Source: Bacteroidota bacterium
GTDB lineage: Bacteria > Bacteroidota > Ignavibacteria > Ignavibacteriales > Ignavibacteriaceae
DNA length: 46,955 nt
Direction: 5' to 3'
Assembly: GCA_021815365.1 (NCBI GenBank)
Contig: JAKAGZ010000018.1
Location: 1-46,955 of the forward strand
A model generated the notes under the pieces. It saw only the letters and a program-made list of their open reading frames with translations, was not told where the DNA came from and made no database searches. Of the stretch, positions 27,564 to 36,619 are shown in pieces (within the stretch, counting starts at the first letter, position 1; each line of letters starts with the position of its first letter). A program made the translations under genes and the position numbers.

Positions 27564-28109
27564 TCAATAACTCTTCCACTTAATTGTGCAGCCGATTGAA
27601 AAAGTTTCCGGGATAGAAATTTCTTTGCCAGCCAGCAATTCATCCAGTGCACTTCGGAGGTATTTTGTTTTAACTTTCTCGGGCTCTTTCCAATTGTCGT
27701 CTATCTTACCATGATAAACAAGCCTTCTCTTTTCATCGAAGAGAAAAATTTCAGGTGTGTGCGTAGCATCAAAAGCTCTTGCAACTGACTGGTCCTTATC
27801 TCTGAGGTAAAGAAAATTAAAAGATTTTTCCAAAGCCCGCTTTTTCATATTTTCAAATGAATCTTCTTCATACTGCAGATCATCATTGGAGTTGACAGCT
27901 ACAATTTGAACGCCTTTTAGCCTGTAATCGTTCTGGATATTTTTTATTCTCTCTTCATAAGCCTGAACATAAGGACAATGATTGCAACTGAAAATAACCA
28001 CGAGAGCTTTTTTATCTTTGAAAGATTCAGGGGTGTAAAATTTTCTGTCTGTACCCTCCAGATTAAAGTCAGGCAATGCCGATCCGATCTTTAAAGTTTT
28101 CGTTGCCAA
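27564..28109 (-). CDS. Thioredoxin-fold redoxin (AhpC/TSA-like)
   Basis: A 181-residue thioredoxin-fold protein. It begins IGSALPDFNLEGTD and carries the CxxC site CNHCPY (Cys42, Cys45), typical of a Bacteroidota/cyanobacterial redoxin group annotated as thioredoxin family. The cis-Pro region is THTPEIFLFD. No signal peptide is seen, so it is probably cytoplasmic. A TTG start preceded by AAGGG gives the standard N-terminus; no nearby ATG fits. The redox partner is unknown. Confidence 0.85.
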   Translation of the reverse strand: MATKTLKIGSALPDFNLEGTDRKFYTPESFKDKKALVVIFSCNHCPYVQAYEERIKNIQNDYRLKGVQIVAVNSNDDLQYEEDSFENMKKRALEKSFNFLYLRDKDQSVARAFDATHTPEIFLFDEKRRLVYHGKIDDNWKEPEKVKTKYLRSALDELLAGKEISIPETFSIGCTIKWKSY

Positions 28110-28199
28110 AATACTACCCTTATTTGCCTAAAAATATTTAGTATATAATTAAAGTTATAATTAAATTAAACTATTAGCAGAACAACTCTTTTCCAACTT

Positions 28200-29609
28200 A
28201 TGTCTGACTTAGAATTTGCAAAGCATTTATATAATGAATATGAAGATTATCTTGAAAGAAGCCTTACCATCAGAAGATTTAAGCATTCAGATATTCTCCA
28301 GCTTATCAACAAGATAAAAAATAAAGATAAATTCAAAATTAAAAAAGCAGGTTTGTCTTCGCAGGGAAGAGAAATTTACCTGATCTCCTTCGGCGCGGGC
28401 AAAACAAAGGTTTTCCTGTGGTCACAGATGCACGGCGACGAAGCAACAGCTACAATGGCAATTTTTGATGTGCTGAATTTCCTCTCTTCGCAAAATAAAC
28501 ATGATGAGATCAGAAAGGAGTTTGAGCAAAAGCTTACGATTTATTTTATGCCGATGGTCAACCCTGATGGCGCGGAGCTTTTCCAGAGAAGAAATATTTT
28601 CGGAATCGACATCAACCGTGATGCACTCAGACTTCAGTCAGACGAAGCAAAATTGTTAATGAAAATATTTAAGAAATTAAAAGCTGATTTTGGCTTTAAT
28701 TTGCATGATCAAAGCAATCAGTATTCTGCTGGTAATTCTTCCAAACCGGCGGCGTTGTCATTCCTGGCGCCAGCTACCGATGAAAAAAGAAAAATGACCG
28801 CTGAAAGAAACAATGCAGCAAAATTAATTGCAAAACTTTTTAAGCTAATTTCCTGTTTTATTCCCGGGCATATTGCAAAATATTCAGATGAATTCGAACC
28901 GAGAGCGTTCGGAGATAATTTTCAAAAGCTCGGCACATCTACCATCCTGATAGAATCCGGCGGCTGGAAAGATGACACAGAAAAACAGTTCATAAGAAGG
29001 TTGAATTTTGTTACGCTTCTCTGTGCGTTTAAGAGCATTGCAGAAAAAAGTTACCTGAAAGAAAAAATTCAGACTTATGATAGCATTCCTTTCAACCAGG
29101 AATTAATGAGAGACATAGTTTTCAGGAACTTAATATATTATGTTGATGGTAAGAAATGTCTTGTTGATATAGCAGTAACCTTGAATGAAATTAATACAAA
29201 GGATGCAAAAAATTTCTACTATAAATCTGTTATTGATGATATTGGAGACCTTTCGACACTGCGCGGCTATAATGATTATAATTTCAGGGGTTTAACTGTT
29301 GAATACGGTAAAACATACAGGGAAAGAATATTCGCAGTAGAAGAATTAAAGGATCTTAATTTTACAGAAATGTACAGAAACGGGTTTACAAGCATTGTCG
29401 TTCAAAATTGTGAGAGCAGGGAATACAATCAATTCCCGATTAATATTGTTAAAAAAGACTGCGGAGAAAATGAGGAAAATATTAAAATTGATTCGCCTGC
29501 AAATTTAATATTCAGAAAAAACAACGTTGTTAAATTTGTGGTGGTGAATGGTTTCCTTTTTAACACAGAAGACTCTTTGGGAAATATCAAAAACGGCATT
29601 ATCCTTTAA
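28200..29609 (+). CDS. M14-family zinc carboxypeptidase
   Basis: A 469-residue peptidase. The zinc site is His78-x-x-Glu81 (MHGDEA) with His169 (NLHD), and Glu252 in ILIESGG matches the catalytic Glu. The NPDGAE and INRDA segments hold the substrate-binding Asn-Arg pair. The catalytic domain fills about residues 20-290, and a C-terminal region of about 170 residues follows with no family I recognise. No signal peptide is visible, so a cytoplasmic role on peptides or amidated substrates is likely. Confidence 0.85.
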   Translation: MSDLEFAKHLYNEYEDYLERSLTIRRFKHSDILQLINKIKNKDKFKIKKAGLSSQGREIYLISFGAGKTKVFLWSQMHGDEATATMAIFDVLNFLSSQNKHDEIRKEFEQKLTIYFMPMVNPDGAELFQRRNIFGIDINRDALRLQSDEAKLLMKIFKKLKADFGFNLHDQSNQYSAGNSSKPAALSFLAPATDEKRKMTAERNNAAKLIAKLFKLISCFIPGHIAKYSDEFEPRAFGDNFQKLGTSTILIESGGWKDDTEKQFIRRLNFVTLLCAFKSIAEKSYLKEKIQTYDSIPFNQELMRDIVFRNLIYYVDGKKCLVDIAVTLNEINTKDAKNFYYKSVIDDIGDLSTLRGYNDYNFRGLTVEYGKTYRERIFAVEELKDLNFTEMYRNGFTSIVVQNCESREYNQFPINIVKKDCGENEENIKIDSPANLIFRKNNVVKFVVVNGFLFNTEDSLGNIKNGIIL

Positions 29610-29677
29610 ATTGTTTTTTCAGCTTATGATATTTTTGATATTTCAAATATAAATTTTAATTAAAGCAATAATACAAT

Positions 29678-30265
29678 ATGTTTCCTTTTCTTTTTGCTCT
29701 GCTTGACGAGCAAAAACAGATATACATAGATTTTGAAGCTGAAGCCATACCGCATATGGATTCACTTTACAACTTTGCCCTTCGGATGACAGGCGATGCG
29801 GACGATGCAAATGACCTGACACAGGAAACATACCTAAAGTCATTTCGCTTCTTTGACAAGTTTGAAAAGGGAACTAATTGTAAAGCCTGGTTGTTTCAGA
29901 TTATGAAGAATACGTACATAAACTCGTACAGGAAACAGGTAAAAGAACCAGTTAAAATTGATTACGAAGAGATAGAAAATTTTTATGAGAATATAAAATC
30001 TTCAGGCGTTAATGCCTCACACTTAGAGAAAGAGTTATTTGATAGTCTCCTGGATGATGAAATTACAGAAGCTATAAGTTCTCTCCCTGAGGATTTCAGG
30101 ACTGTTGTCATTCTTTGTGATATTGAAGGATTTTCTTACGAGGAAATTGCTGACTTTGTAGACTGTCCGATCGGAACAGTAAGATCGAGATTACACAGGG
30201 CAAGAAAAATATTATTTACCAAACTCTATAAATATGCTGAGCAAAAAGGCTACCTGCAGAAATAA
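29678..30265 (+). CDS. ECF-type RNA polymerase sigma factor
   Basis: A 195-residue sigma-70 family factor with only regions 2 and 4. Region 2 contains DANDLTQETYLKSFRFFDKFEKG and CKAWLFQIMKN; region 4 contains ITEAISSLPEDFRTV and the helix-turn-helix YEEIADFVDCPIGTVRSRLHRAR. The region 2 sequence is like the SigH/RpoE subgroup. It lies 17 bases before a membrane protein that looks like its anti-sigma factor. The promoter it recognises is not evident upstream. Confidence 0.92.
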   Translation: MFPFLFALLDEQKQIYIDFEAEAIPHMDSLYNFALRMTGDADDANDLTQETYLKSFRFFDKFEKGTNCKAWLFQIMKNTYINSYRKQVKEPVKIDYEEIENFYENIKSSGVNASHLEKELFDSLLDDEITEAISSLPEDFRTVVILCDIEGFSYEEIADFVDCPIGTVRSRLHRARKILFTKLYKYAEQKGYLQK

Positions 30266-30282
30266 AGTTCTGAAAGACAAAT

Positions 30283-31113
30283 ATGAAAAATAAATTTACT
30301 GAAGAATTAATTACTGCTTATCTTGATAATGAAATAAAAGATGCTGAGGAACTGCGTAAGTTTCAGAGCATGCTTTCCGAAGATCCTTCCCTGGATTTTG
30401 ATATTAAAGCTGCAGCAATGACAAAAGAGCTGGTGAAAAAGAAAAATCTCAGAAAGAATGCACCCGGCAGGCTGAGAGAAAACATCCTTAAAAATATTTC
30501 TGAAGCATCGGCTTTAAGGGGGAAAAGAAATTTTATTTCAGCAAAAATTTATTCACAGAAATTTATTGCATACAGCACAGCCGGCGTGATTTTAATTGCC
30601 GTGCTTCTTCTTTTATTCAACCGTCCAAACCCGACTACTAATAATATTTCCAGGCAAACAGGTAATAATAATATGCTTGTTATGGCTGAGAGTTACTTCG
30701 AAAATTTTCTTTCAGGAAATAACACGCCGCAATTTATTTCTAATAGTGCTGACGATATAAAGAATTTCTTTCAGGCGCAGGGTGTTAAGTTCGCAGCATA
30801 TATTCCATCATACAAAGACTATTCTCTTGCCGGAGCTTCGGTAATAGAACTAAACGGAGTAAAGCTTGCTCATCATATATATGCCGGCAAAAACGGAAAA
30901 TTTATTTATGTGTTCCAGGTCCACGAAAGCTGTTTCGAAGGTGATAGCATAATCCGTCTTACTAACGATCTGCTTAATTATATAAAAGATGGGCACGATT
31001 ATAAAACAAGGCGGAAAGATTATGTGACTATTCTTCAGCAAAAAAAAGAAAATATTTTAGCAGTAGTCTCAAACCTGCCTGATAACGAACTGCCGGAAGA
31101 TATTTATAAATAA
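30283..31113 (+). CDS. Putative membrane anti-sigma factor
   Basis: A 276-residue protein: a helical N-terminal domain (about 1-60, FTEELITAYLDNEIKDAEE), one membrane helix near 95-112 (YSTAGVILIAVLLLLF), and a C-terminal periplasmic domain. This layout and its place right after an ECF sigma gene argue for an anti-sigma factor. The N-terminal domain has no HxxxCxxC motif, so it is not a zinc-type redox sensor; the only evident Cys is in the C-terminal domain (ESCFEG). How it senses a signal is not visible. Confidence 0.72.
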   Translation: MKNKFTEELITAYLDNEIKDAEELRKFQSMLSEDPSLDFDIKAAAMTKELVKKKNLRKNAPGRLRENILKNISEASALRGKRNFISAKIYSQKFIAYSTAGVILIAVLLLLFNRPNPTTNNISRQTGNNNMLVMAESYFENFLSGNNTPQFISNSADDIKNFFQAQGVKFAAYIPSYKDYSLAGASVIELNGVKLAHHIYAGKNGKFIYVFQVHESCFEGDSIIRLTNDLLNYIKDGHDYKTRRKDYVTILQQKKENILAVVSNLPDNELPEDIYK

Positions 31114-31712
31114 TGCTTCTTAGTCTATTACAAAAGTCGTTAATCCAAAAAATTCATTAGGAATGCCCCGATTTTATCGGCGTGCCGAAGGCTGTCCCCA
31201 CAAAAAGTCGTGGCGGGTTAACCCCCGATAAGCCGTGCAGTAATTAAAGTATTGCAAGGAAAATCTTCTTCTCGATGATAACAGCTTTTTCTCATATCAG
31301 TTACGGCTTGTCGTCCCGAAGAGCAAATTTTCCTTTAGTAAAATTTGGATTAAATATTTATCCATTCCTGCCGGCAAAACCATAAACATTCTTTCATAAA
31401 CAGGTCTTCTTTTCCATTGATAAAACATGAGGTTTTATGTAGCTTATGTCAGGTTAAATCTGAGATAATTAACATAAAACATCATTATAAGAGTTATCTC
31501 TTGAAAGAAATACTAAACTTTACAGAAGATAAAAGAAAAGCCGGCATTCCTGAAATGAAAAATAAAAATATTTCATATCGTTAGTCTGTTCTCCTAAAAC
31601 ATTTGTCAGATCCAGCGGAAAATTTCGCTGCTAATTCAATTCAATTTTTCAATATTGATTGTCCGTATCAGATAATTGTGTTAATTTTTCCTCCGATAGA
31701 AAAAAATTTTTT
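31114..31712. other. Palindrome-rich non-coding stretch
   Basis: No gene is supported here. It holds several inverted repeats: CCGAT-TTT-ATCGG (31168-31180), the palindrome GGGTTAACCC (31215-31224), ATAAAAC-ATGAG-GTTTTAT (31420-31438) and GAGATAA/TTATCTC (31462-31468, 31494-31500). The first two lie in an 85-base stretch with base composition richer in G and C than its surroundings, probably another dispersed repeat. One hairpin may terminate the sigma/anti-sigma transcript, but none has a clear T-tract. Confidence 0.5.
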
Positions 31713-32453
31713 ATGCAATTCAAAGATCATTTTACAAAGCAAGCAGAAAGTTATGCAAAATTCCGACCGGATTACCCGGATGGATTGTTCAAATATCTTT
31801 CTGAAATTTCACCTTCGAATGAATTAGCCTGGGACTGCGCTACCGGCAATGGTCAGGCTGCGAACGGTCTTGCAAAATATTTCATTAAAGTGATTGCAAG
31901 CGATGCCAGTGAAAAACAGATTATGAACGCTATAAAAAATGAAAAGATTGAGTATAAAATTTTTCCTGCTGAAAAAAGTGGGATCGCTTCATCAACAGTT
32001 GATCTTGTTACTGTTGCGCAGGCATTACACTGGTTCAACTTTGAAAAGTTTTACGAAGAAGTAAGAAGAGTTTTGAAGAAGAATGGGATTATTGCTGCCT
32101 GGATGTATAACATTGTTGAAGTATCGCCGGAAATCGATTCTATAATTAAAAAGTTTGACAGCGAAATATTAAAAGACTATTGGCCTCCTGAGAGACAATT
32201 ATTTTACGATGAATACAAAACAATCCCTTTCCCTTTTGATCGGATAGAAGCACCTGAATTTAAAATGTCAGCATATTGGTCAATCGAACATCTGCTGGGA
32301 TTTTTAAGTACCTGGTCAGCCGTACAAAAATTTAAAGATGAAGAAGGTTCTGATCCATTAAATTTAATAGAAGAAGATCTGAGAAAAGCATGGGGGAATG
32401 AGAAATTTCGGAATGCCTTCTGGGCTTTGGTCATAAATATCGGAAGAGTTTGA
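31713..32453 (+). CDS. Class I SAM-dependent methyltransferase
   Basis: A 246-residue methyltransferase of the Methyltransf_11 type. It starts MQFKDHFTKQAESYAKFRPDYP, the usual opening of a family related to yeast TMT1-like and plant methyltransferases, followed by the AdoMet motif WDCATGNGQAA and the post-motif VAQALHWFN. I chose the ATG at 31713 because upstream in-frame sequence (from a TTG at 31659) is not conserved-looking. The substrate is unknown. The cupin gene follows after 20 bases. Confidence 0.85.
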   Translation: MQFKDHFTKQAESYAKFRPDYPDGLFKYLSEISPSNELAWDCATGNGQAANGLAKYFIKVIASDASEKQIMNAIKNEKIEYKIFPAEKSGIASSTVDLVTVAQALHWFNFEKFYEEVRRVLKKNGIIAAWMYNIVEVSPEIDSIIKKFDSEILKDYWPPERQLFYDEYKTIPFPFDRIEAPEFKMSAYWSIEHLLGFLSTWSAVQKFKDEEGSDPLNLIEEDLRKAWGNEKFRNAFWALVINIGRV

Positions 32454-32473
32454 TAAAAATATATGAGGAATAA

Positions 32474-32836
32474 ATGCCCGCTAAGATAATTTCGCCTTCA
32501 ATAATTACTGCCGCAGGAAATAAGCCCAAAAAGATCGAGGAGTTTATCGGTAGAGTAAATTCAAAAACTGATGCAGTAAGCATTGCAAGGATGACAAGCC
32601 CATCCGGCTGGGTTGAGCCCGGTCAGCGCCCTGAGTTTGATGAGTATACAGTGGTAATAAAAGGGCTGCTTCGTGTAAAAACTGAAAAAGAGATCATTGA
32701 TGTAAAATCAGGAGAAGCTGTCATTACTAAAAAGGGTGAGTGGGTGCAGTACAGCACTCCCGGACCTGAAGGAGCCGAATACATTGCTGTTTGTCTTCCG
32801 GCTTTTTCTCCCGATATTGTACACAGAGATTCATAA
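32474..32836 (+). CDS. Cupin-domain protein
   Basis: A 120-residue single-domain cupin. The strand pattern PGQRPEFDEYTVVIKGLLRVKT, then VKSGEAVITKKGEWVQYSTPG, fits the two cupin motifs, though the first lacks the usual HxH metal ligands, so metal binding is uncertain. A GAGGAATAA ribosome-binding site precedes the ATG, and the gene probably forms an operon with the methyltransferase upstream. Function unknown. Confidence 0.75.
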   Translation: MPAKIISPSIITAAGNKPKKIEEFIGRVNSKTDAVSIARMTSPSGWVEPGQRPEFDEYTVVIKGLLRVKTEKEIIDVKSGEAVITKKGEWVQYSTPGPEGAEYIAVCLPAFSPDIVHRDS

Positions 32837-32867
32837 AAATATTTTTATAAAAAAAGGAGAAAAGAAA

Positions 32868-33362
32868 ATGAAAAAGTACGAGCAGATCTTTTATATCACC
32901 TTAGTTACTCTTTTTTCTGTATTTGGCAGTAATATAAATGCACAGGAAAGACCGATTCAGATTTCTTTATTTACACCGGTACAAATTTTTCCTGCAAGTT
33001 ACAGCATCACGGGTATCAGGTTGAATTTAATATACGGCAGGAATGCTTCTGTCAGCGGGCTTGATATTGGTTTAGTTAATCAAACTACTGCTGGTATTTC
33101 AAAAGGCGTTCAATGGGGAGTTGTTTCAATTAATGATAACCAATTTATGGGCTGGCAAAATAATTTTGTAAATATCACAAAAGAAAAGTGCGAAGGCTTC
33201 CAGTGGGGATTAGTAAATTACGCCGGGACGATGAGCGGGTTTCAACTCGGGCTGGTAAATTTTGCCGGGACTATGAACAAGGGTCTGCAGATCGGTCTTG
33301 TCAATATTATTAATCACGGCGGGCAGTTCCCGGTTTTCCCGATCGTTAACTGGGCTTTTTAG
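32868..33362 (+). CDS. Secreted surface-repeat protein (LA_2272-like)
   Basis: A 164-residue protein with a signal peptide (ending SNINAQ). The mature part has repeats of about 16-20 residues of the form GxQxGLVNxAGTM: LDIGLVN, VQWGVVS, FQWGLVNYAGTMSG, FQLGLVNFAGTMNK, LQIGLVNI. This is the pattern of the LA_2272/LA_2273 surface repeat family. The start at 32868 is fixed by a strong AAAGGAG site and the signal peptide; the open frame continues further upstream but overlaps the cupin gene. Confidence 0.75.
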   Translation: MKKYEQIFYITLVTLFSVFGSNINAQERPIQISLFTPVQIFPASYSITGIRLNLIYGRNASVSGLDIGLVNQTTAGISKGVQWGVVSINDNQFMGWQNNFVNITKEKCEGFQWGLVNYAGTMSGFQLGLVNFAGTMNKGLQIGLVNIINHGGQFPVFPIVNWAF

Positions 33363-33447
33363 TCTTGTAAATTTTAAAAATTCTTGTGGTCGCAACTCTG
33401 AGGAGGAGCGCTTTTTTTATTCTGCTTCGCAAAATGTCCCGCTTGAC

Positions 33448-33786
33448 GCGCATAGGTGTCAACTTTATTTTTTTATAATGTACAGCTCACAGTTGTAATT
33501 ATTTAAGATTAACACAATTTAGAATCCTCATAATACACCCTCTACGAGGATGTGGGCTTATGGGTCATTAATTTATTCTACAATAATAAAACTTCTACGA
33601 AGTTTTTCTACCGACCTCGTAGAGCCTGCCTGCGGTAGGCAGCGTCAAATTATTGTAGTAAATATTCCCATTTCAAGCACAAATCCTCGTAGAGGATTTA
33701 TTAAGATTTTTTATTTATGGAAAGATTTTTAAATAATTTTCCACAATTTCATTTTTTCTCTTTACGTTAAATTGACGCCTATGCGC
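33448..33786. repeat. 340-bp fold-back element with nested palindromes
   Basis: The ends are inverted repeats: GCGCATAGGTGTCAACTTTA (33448-33467) and the complement of TAAATTGACGCCTATGCGC (33768-33786), differing by one substitution and one indel. Inside are palindromes of one type, with arms around TAC or GTA: CCTC-TAC-GAGG (33539-33549), AAAACTTC-TAC-GAAGTTTT (33588-33606), CCTCGTAGAG (from about 33615) and AAATCCTC-GTA-GAGGATTT (33681-33699). The third is interrupted by a different hairpin, CTGCCT-GCGGT-AGGCAG (33626-33642), related to the palindrome at 14953. No transposase is encoded. Confidence 0.68.
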
Positions 33787-33963
33787 TTTATGCGGCGAGG
33801 TTCATTTTAAAATCTCATATTTACAAATCTTTTTGGCTCACTATTTGAATCTTTAATGACACAAAAAGCTGAAAGCGATTAATTAATTTCATTTTCAGCA
33901 GAAATTTATCGGTTTTAATTAATAGAACCTGAATAAAGTTGTATCAAATTAATTGAACACATC

Positions 33964-33985
33964 TCAGAATTGTGCATAATTCTGA
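33964..33985. promoter_or_regulatory. Near-perfect 22-bp palindrome before the deacetylase gene
   Basis: TCAGAATT-GTGCAT-AATTCTGA: two perfect 8-bp arms and an inner TGCA. It ends 18 bases before the start codon. It could be an operator for a dimeric regulator or an RNA hairpin in the 5' leader; the sequence does not decide between them. Confidence 0.45.
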
Positions 33986-34003
33986 CTAAATCTAGGTATG
34001 TGA

Positions 34004-35605
34004 ATGATGAGCAAGAGCAAAATACTGGCAGTTTTTCTATTCTTTTCAGTATCGGTATATTCTCAAACTATCGGGCAAGTAACAGTTAAAACCTGGGCAG
34101 ACAACAGGAAGGCTGCTTTCTCATTTACCTTTGACGACGGCTACAAATCACAGTACGATTATGCCTTGCCTGTACTGGATTCTTTCGGCTTTAAGGCAAC
34201 GTTTTATGTTATTGCCGGCTCATTAACCGAAGACTCTCAGCCCTTAAACTGGCGCTACGGCACTTGGGGAGAGTTCAGACAAATGGCTTATGAAGGACAC
34301 GAAATAGGCTCGCATACAATGACTCACCCTCATCTGCCTAATCTGCCGGCTGGAGATATTTCAACTCCAAATACAATTTACTATGAACTCTATCAATCCA
34401 AAAATTTAATTGAACAGAAAATTTCCGGGATAACTGTCACAACTCTTGCATATCCTTATATAGAGTATAACGGAACAGTTCAAAATATTGCACAGCAGTA
34501 TTATGAGGCTTCACGCGAAGGTGGTGATATTCCGAACAGCTCAACTATCACGGGGATTAAATGGCAAAACTTAAATTCTTATACGATTCAATTCGATCTG
34601 CCAAGAAATTCCGTTTCAGATGACGATGATGAATTGCAGCAGTTTGAAACTTCGATGCAGAATGATGTCATCAATAATAAAAAATGGGGAATGCTTTTTG
34701 CGCACGAGGTTCTGCCTTTTTCTCAAATCCCCCAAGCTGTTGCGGCAGGATACTGGTACCCAATGTCGACTGAATGGCTAACAGCACTATGCCAGTGGAT
34801 GAAAACAAAATCGGATAACAATGAACTTTGGATCACCACTGTTGCAAATATTACAAAGTATATAAAGGAAAGAGAAAACTTTACTTCAAGTGTCATTGCA
34901 TCAACTGATTCAAGAATCGAACTGAATGTTACAGATAATCTCGATGACTCAATATTCAATTATCCGTTGACGGTTGATATTCAGGTACCATCCGGCTGGC
35001 AGGATGTAAAAATAATGCAGGGAACTGATACAACTTCAGCAGTTGCATTTATTTCGGGCGGTAATACATTTGTCAGAACCAATGTAGTGCCAGATGCCGG
35101 TAATGTAATTTTAACTAATGCAAGTTCGCTGTTTGCTCTAAGCGGAAAAGTAACTTATGATAACACATCATCTACGCCATTAAAAAATGTCACACTCGAA
35201 ATAAAAGATGTAAATAATATACATCAGACCACAGTTACCGATAGTCTAGGTAATTATAGTTTTACAAATTTACCAGTCGGTAGTTATACGCTAACAGTAA
35301 GCAAAACGGGTAATTGGGGCGGTGTGAATGCAGCAGATGCTTTGATTGACCTAAAATATTTCACAAATTCAGTAACATTCGATCAACTGCAGATCGCTGC
35401 AGGAGATGTTGACAACAACGGGATAATAAATGCAGCCGACGCTTTGCTGATGGTGAGAAGATATGCTGGTCTGATATCTTCATTTACAATATCCGATTGG
35501 CTGTTCGATTCAATGAACTCTGCAATTATTATTTCCAACCAGGATGTAATAAAAAATATTAAGGGCATTGCGGCTGGAGACGTAAGCAAGTCGTACATTC
35601 CGTAA
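34004..35605 (+). CDS. Secreted polysaccharide deacetylase with dockerin-like C-terminus
   Basis: A 533-residue exported protein. After a signal peptide (ending SVYSQ) comes a carbohydrate esterase 4 (NodB) domain with FTFDDGY (catalytic Asp pair) and the metal site HEIGSHTMTH. A linker follows, then a carboxypeptidase-regulatory-like beta domain (about 377-430, LSGKVTYDN to LPVGSYTLTV), then a type I dockerin-like pair of calcium loops (GVNAADALIDLKYF and AGDVDNNGIINAADALLMVRRYAG). It likely removes acetyl groups from a surface or external polysaccharide. There is no type IX sorting domain. Confidence 0.85.
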   Translation: MMSKSKILAVFLFFSVSVYSQTIGQVTVKTWADNRKAAFSFTFDDGYKSQYDYALPVLDSFGFKATFYVIAGSLTEDSQPLNWRYGTWGEFRQMAYEGHEIGSHTMTHPHLPNLPAGDISTPNTIYYELYQSKNLIEQKISGITVTTLAYPYIEYNGTVQNIAQQYYEASREGGDIPNSSTITGIKWQNLNSYTIQFDLPRNSVSDDDDELQQFETSMQNDVINNKKWGMLFAHEVLPFSQIPQAVAAGYWYPMSTEWLTALCQWMKTKSDNNELWITTVANITKYIKERENFTSSVIASTDSRIELNVTDNLDDSIFNYPLTVDIQVPSGWQDVKIMQGTDTTSAVAFISGGNTFVRTNVVPDAGNVILTNASSLFALSGKVTYDNTSSTPLKNVTLEIKDVNNIHQTTVTDSLGNYSFTNLPVGSYTLTVSKTGNWGGVNAADALIDLKYFTNSVTFDQLQIAAGDVDNNGIINAADALLMVRRYAGLISSFTISDWLFDSMNSAIIISNQDVIKNIKGIAAGDVSKSYIP

Positions 35606-35738
35606 TAAAAACGATTTTAAACCCCTCTTTACACTATAAACCCTTTTTCGTTTGAATATTTAACTTCCTGTCTGCAATTTCAAAACATTCCAAAATTTAT
35701 ATTGAAAAGGAATGACTATTGAACTAAATTGTATTGTC

Positions 35739-36608
35739 ATGAAAAAATTATTTTTTGCAAAAATGAGCGGAGCCGGAAACGATTTTATTGTATTCGATAA
35801 AGATCTGAATCCCGATCTTACGCTTAATGCTGATACAATAAAAAAATTGTGTGACAGGAGAAATGGCATCGGTGCCGATGGAATAATAACTATAGCAGAT
35901 TCAGACAGCTTTGATTTCACAATGGAATACTTTAATGCTGACGGATCAACAGGAAGCCTGTGCGGTAACGGTGCCCGTTGTGCTATCAAATTTGCTGAAT
36001 CTACGAAAAGACTGAAAAATGAAAAGACTAAATTCATTTCAAACGGGCTGCCTTATCTTGGAGAAATATTAAGTGAGAGCCAGGTGAAATTTTATTTTAA
36101 CGAGCCGCGGGATTTTAAATTAAATTTTAAAGTTAAAGCCGGTGGTCAATTAATAAATGCAAATTACGTAAATACCGGTTCACCTCACGTTGTTATTAAT
36201 ATTAAAGATATTCTCAAAAATCCACTTAAACCTCTGTCATCTTATGAAGACATAAATGAACTTCCGGTCTTTGACCTTGGTAAAGAGATCAGAAATCTTC
36301 CCGAATTTTCACCACAGGGGACGAATGTAAATTTTTACCAGGTTAAAAATGGCAAAGTTTATATAAGGACGTTTGAAAGAGGCGTTGAAAATGAAACTCT
36401 TGCCTGCGGAACAGGTAATGCTGCAACTGCTGTTATTCTAAATGAGATTGAAAACATTCTGCCACCAGTCCATTTAATAAATAAAGGGGGAGAGGTGTTG
36501 GTCATTGATTTTAAGAATGAAAATAACTTTATCAGTAATTTAACTTTAACAGGTCCTGCGAAAATAGTTTTCACAGGTGAAATTTTATCTAACAATATTC
36601 TAAACTAA
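35739..36608 (+). CDS. dapF: Diaminopimelate epimerase
   Basis: Interconverts LL- and meso-diaminopimelate for lysine and peptidoglycan synthesis. With the ATG at 35739 the protein has 289 residues and begins MKKLFFAKMSGAGNDF, as in the family. The two catalytic Cys are present: Cys75 in GNGARC-adjacent LCGNGAR and the second in LACGTGNAAT near 221. A more upstream in-frame ATG at 35712 adds nine unconserved residues. The next gene starts 11 bases after its stop. Confidence 0.95.
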   Translation: MKKLFFAKMSGAGNDFIVFDKDLNPDLTLNADTIKKLCDRRNGIGADGIITIADSDSFDFTMEYFNADGSTGSLCGNGARCAIKFAESTKRLKNEKTKFISNGLPYLGEILSESQVKFYFNEPRDFKLNFKVKAGGQLINANYVNTGSPHVVINIKDILKNPLKPLSSYEDINELPVFDLGKEIRNLPEFSPQGTNVNFYQVKNGKVYIRTFERGVENETLACGTGNAATAVILNEIENILPPVHLINKGGEVLVIDFKNENNFISNLTLTGPAKIVFTGEILSNNILN

Positions 36609-36619
36609 ACGGAGACTAA

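Larger units (their letters stand above)
33363..34003. other. Repeat-filled intergenic stretch
   Basis: A 641-base gap with no supported gene. Most of it is taken up by the fold-back element described separately (33448-33786). Its left flank contains a stretch with a run of seven Ts after AGGAGGAGCGC that could weakly terminate the upstream gene. Its right end has a 22-base near-palindrome just before the deacetylase gene. Confidence 0.6.

Noticed and set aside
31161-31250. Possible tRNA or riboswitch in the GC-richer patch after the anti-sigma gene
   Set aside because: No acceptor stem/CCA, anticodon arm or known aptamer core could be traced; only short inverted repeats are present.
31603-31827. 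Open frame of 74 codons upstream of and overlapping the methyltransferase
   Set aside because: It overlaps the clearly coding methyltransferase in another frame and shows no domain.
33539-33699. CRISPR-like array of CCTCGTAGAGG palindromes
   Set aside because: The units differ in sequence, spacing is irregular (about 20-75 bases), and there are no cas genes nearby.
33550-33732. Plus-strand open frame of 60 codons in the 33.4-34.0 kb gap
   Set aside because: It reads through the nested palindromes of the repeat element and resembles no protein.
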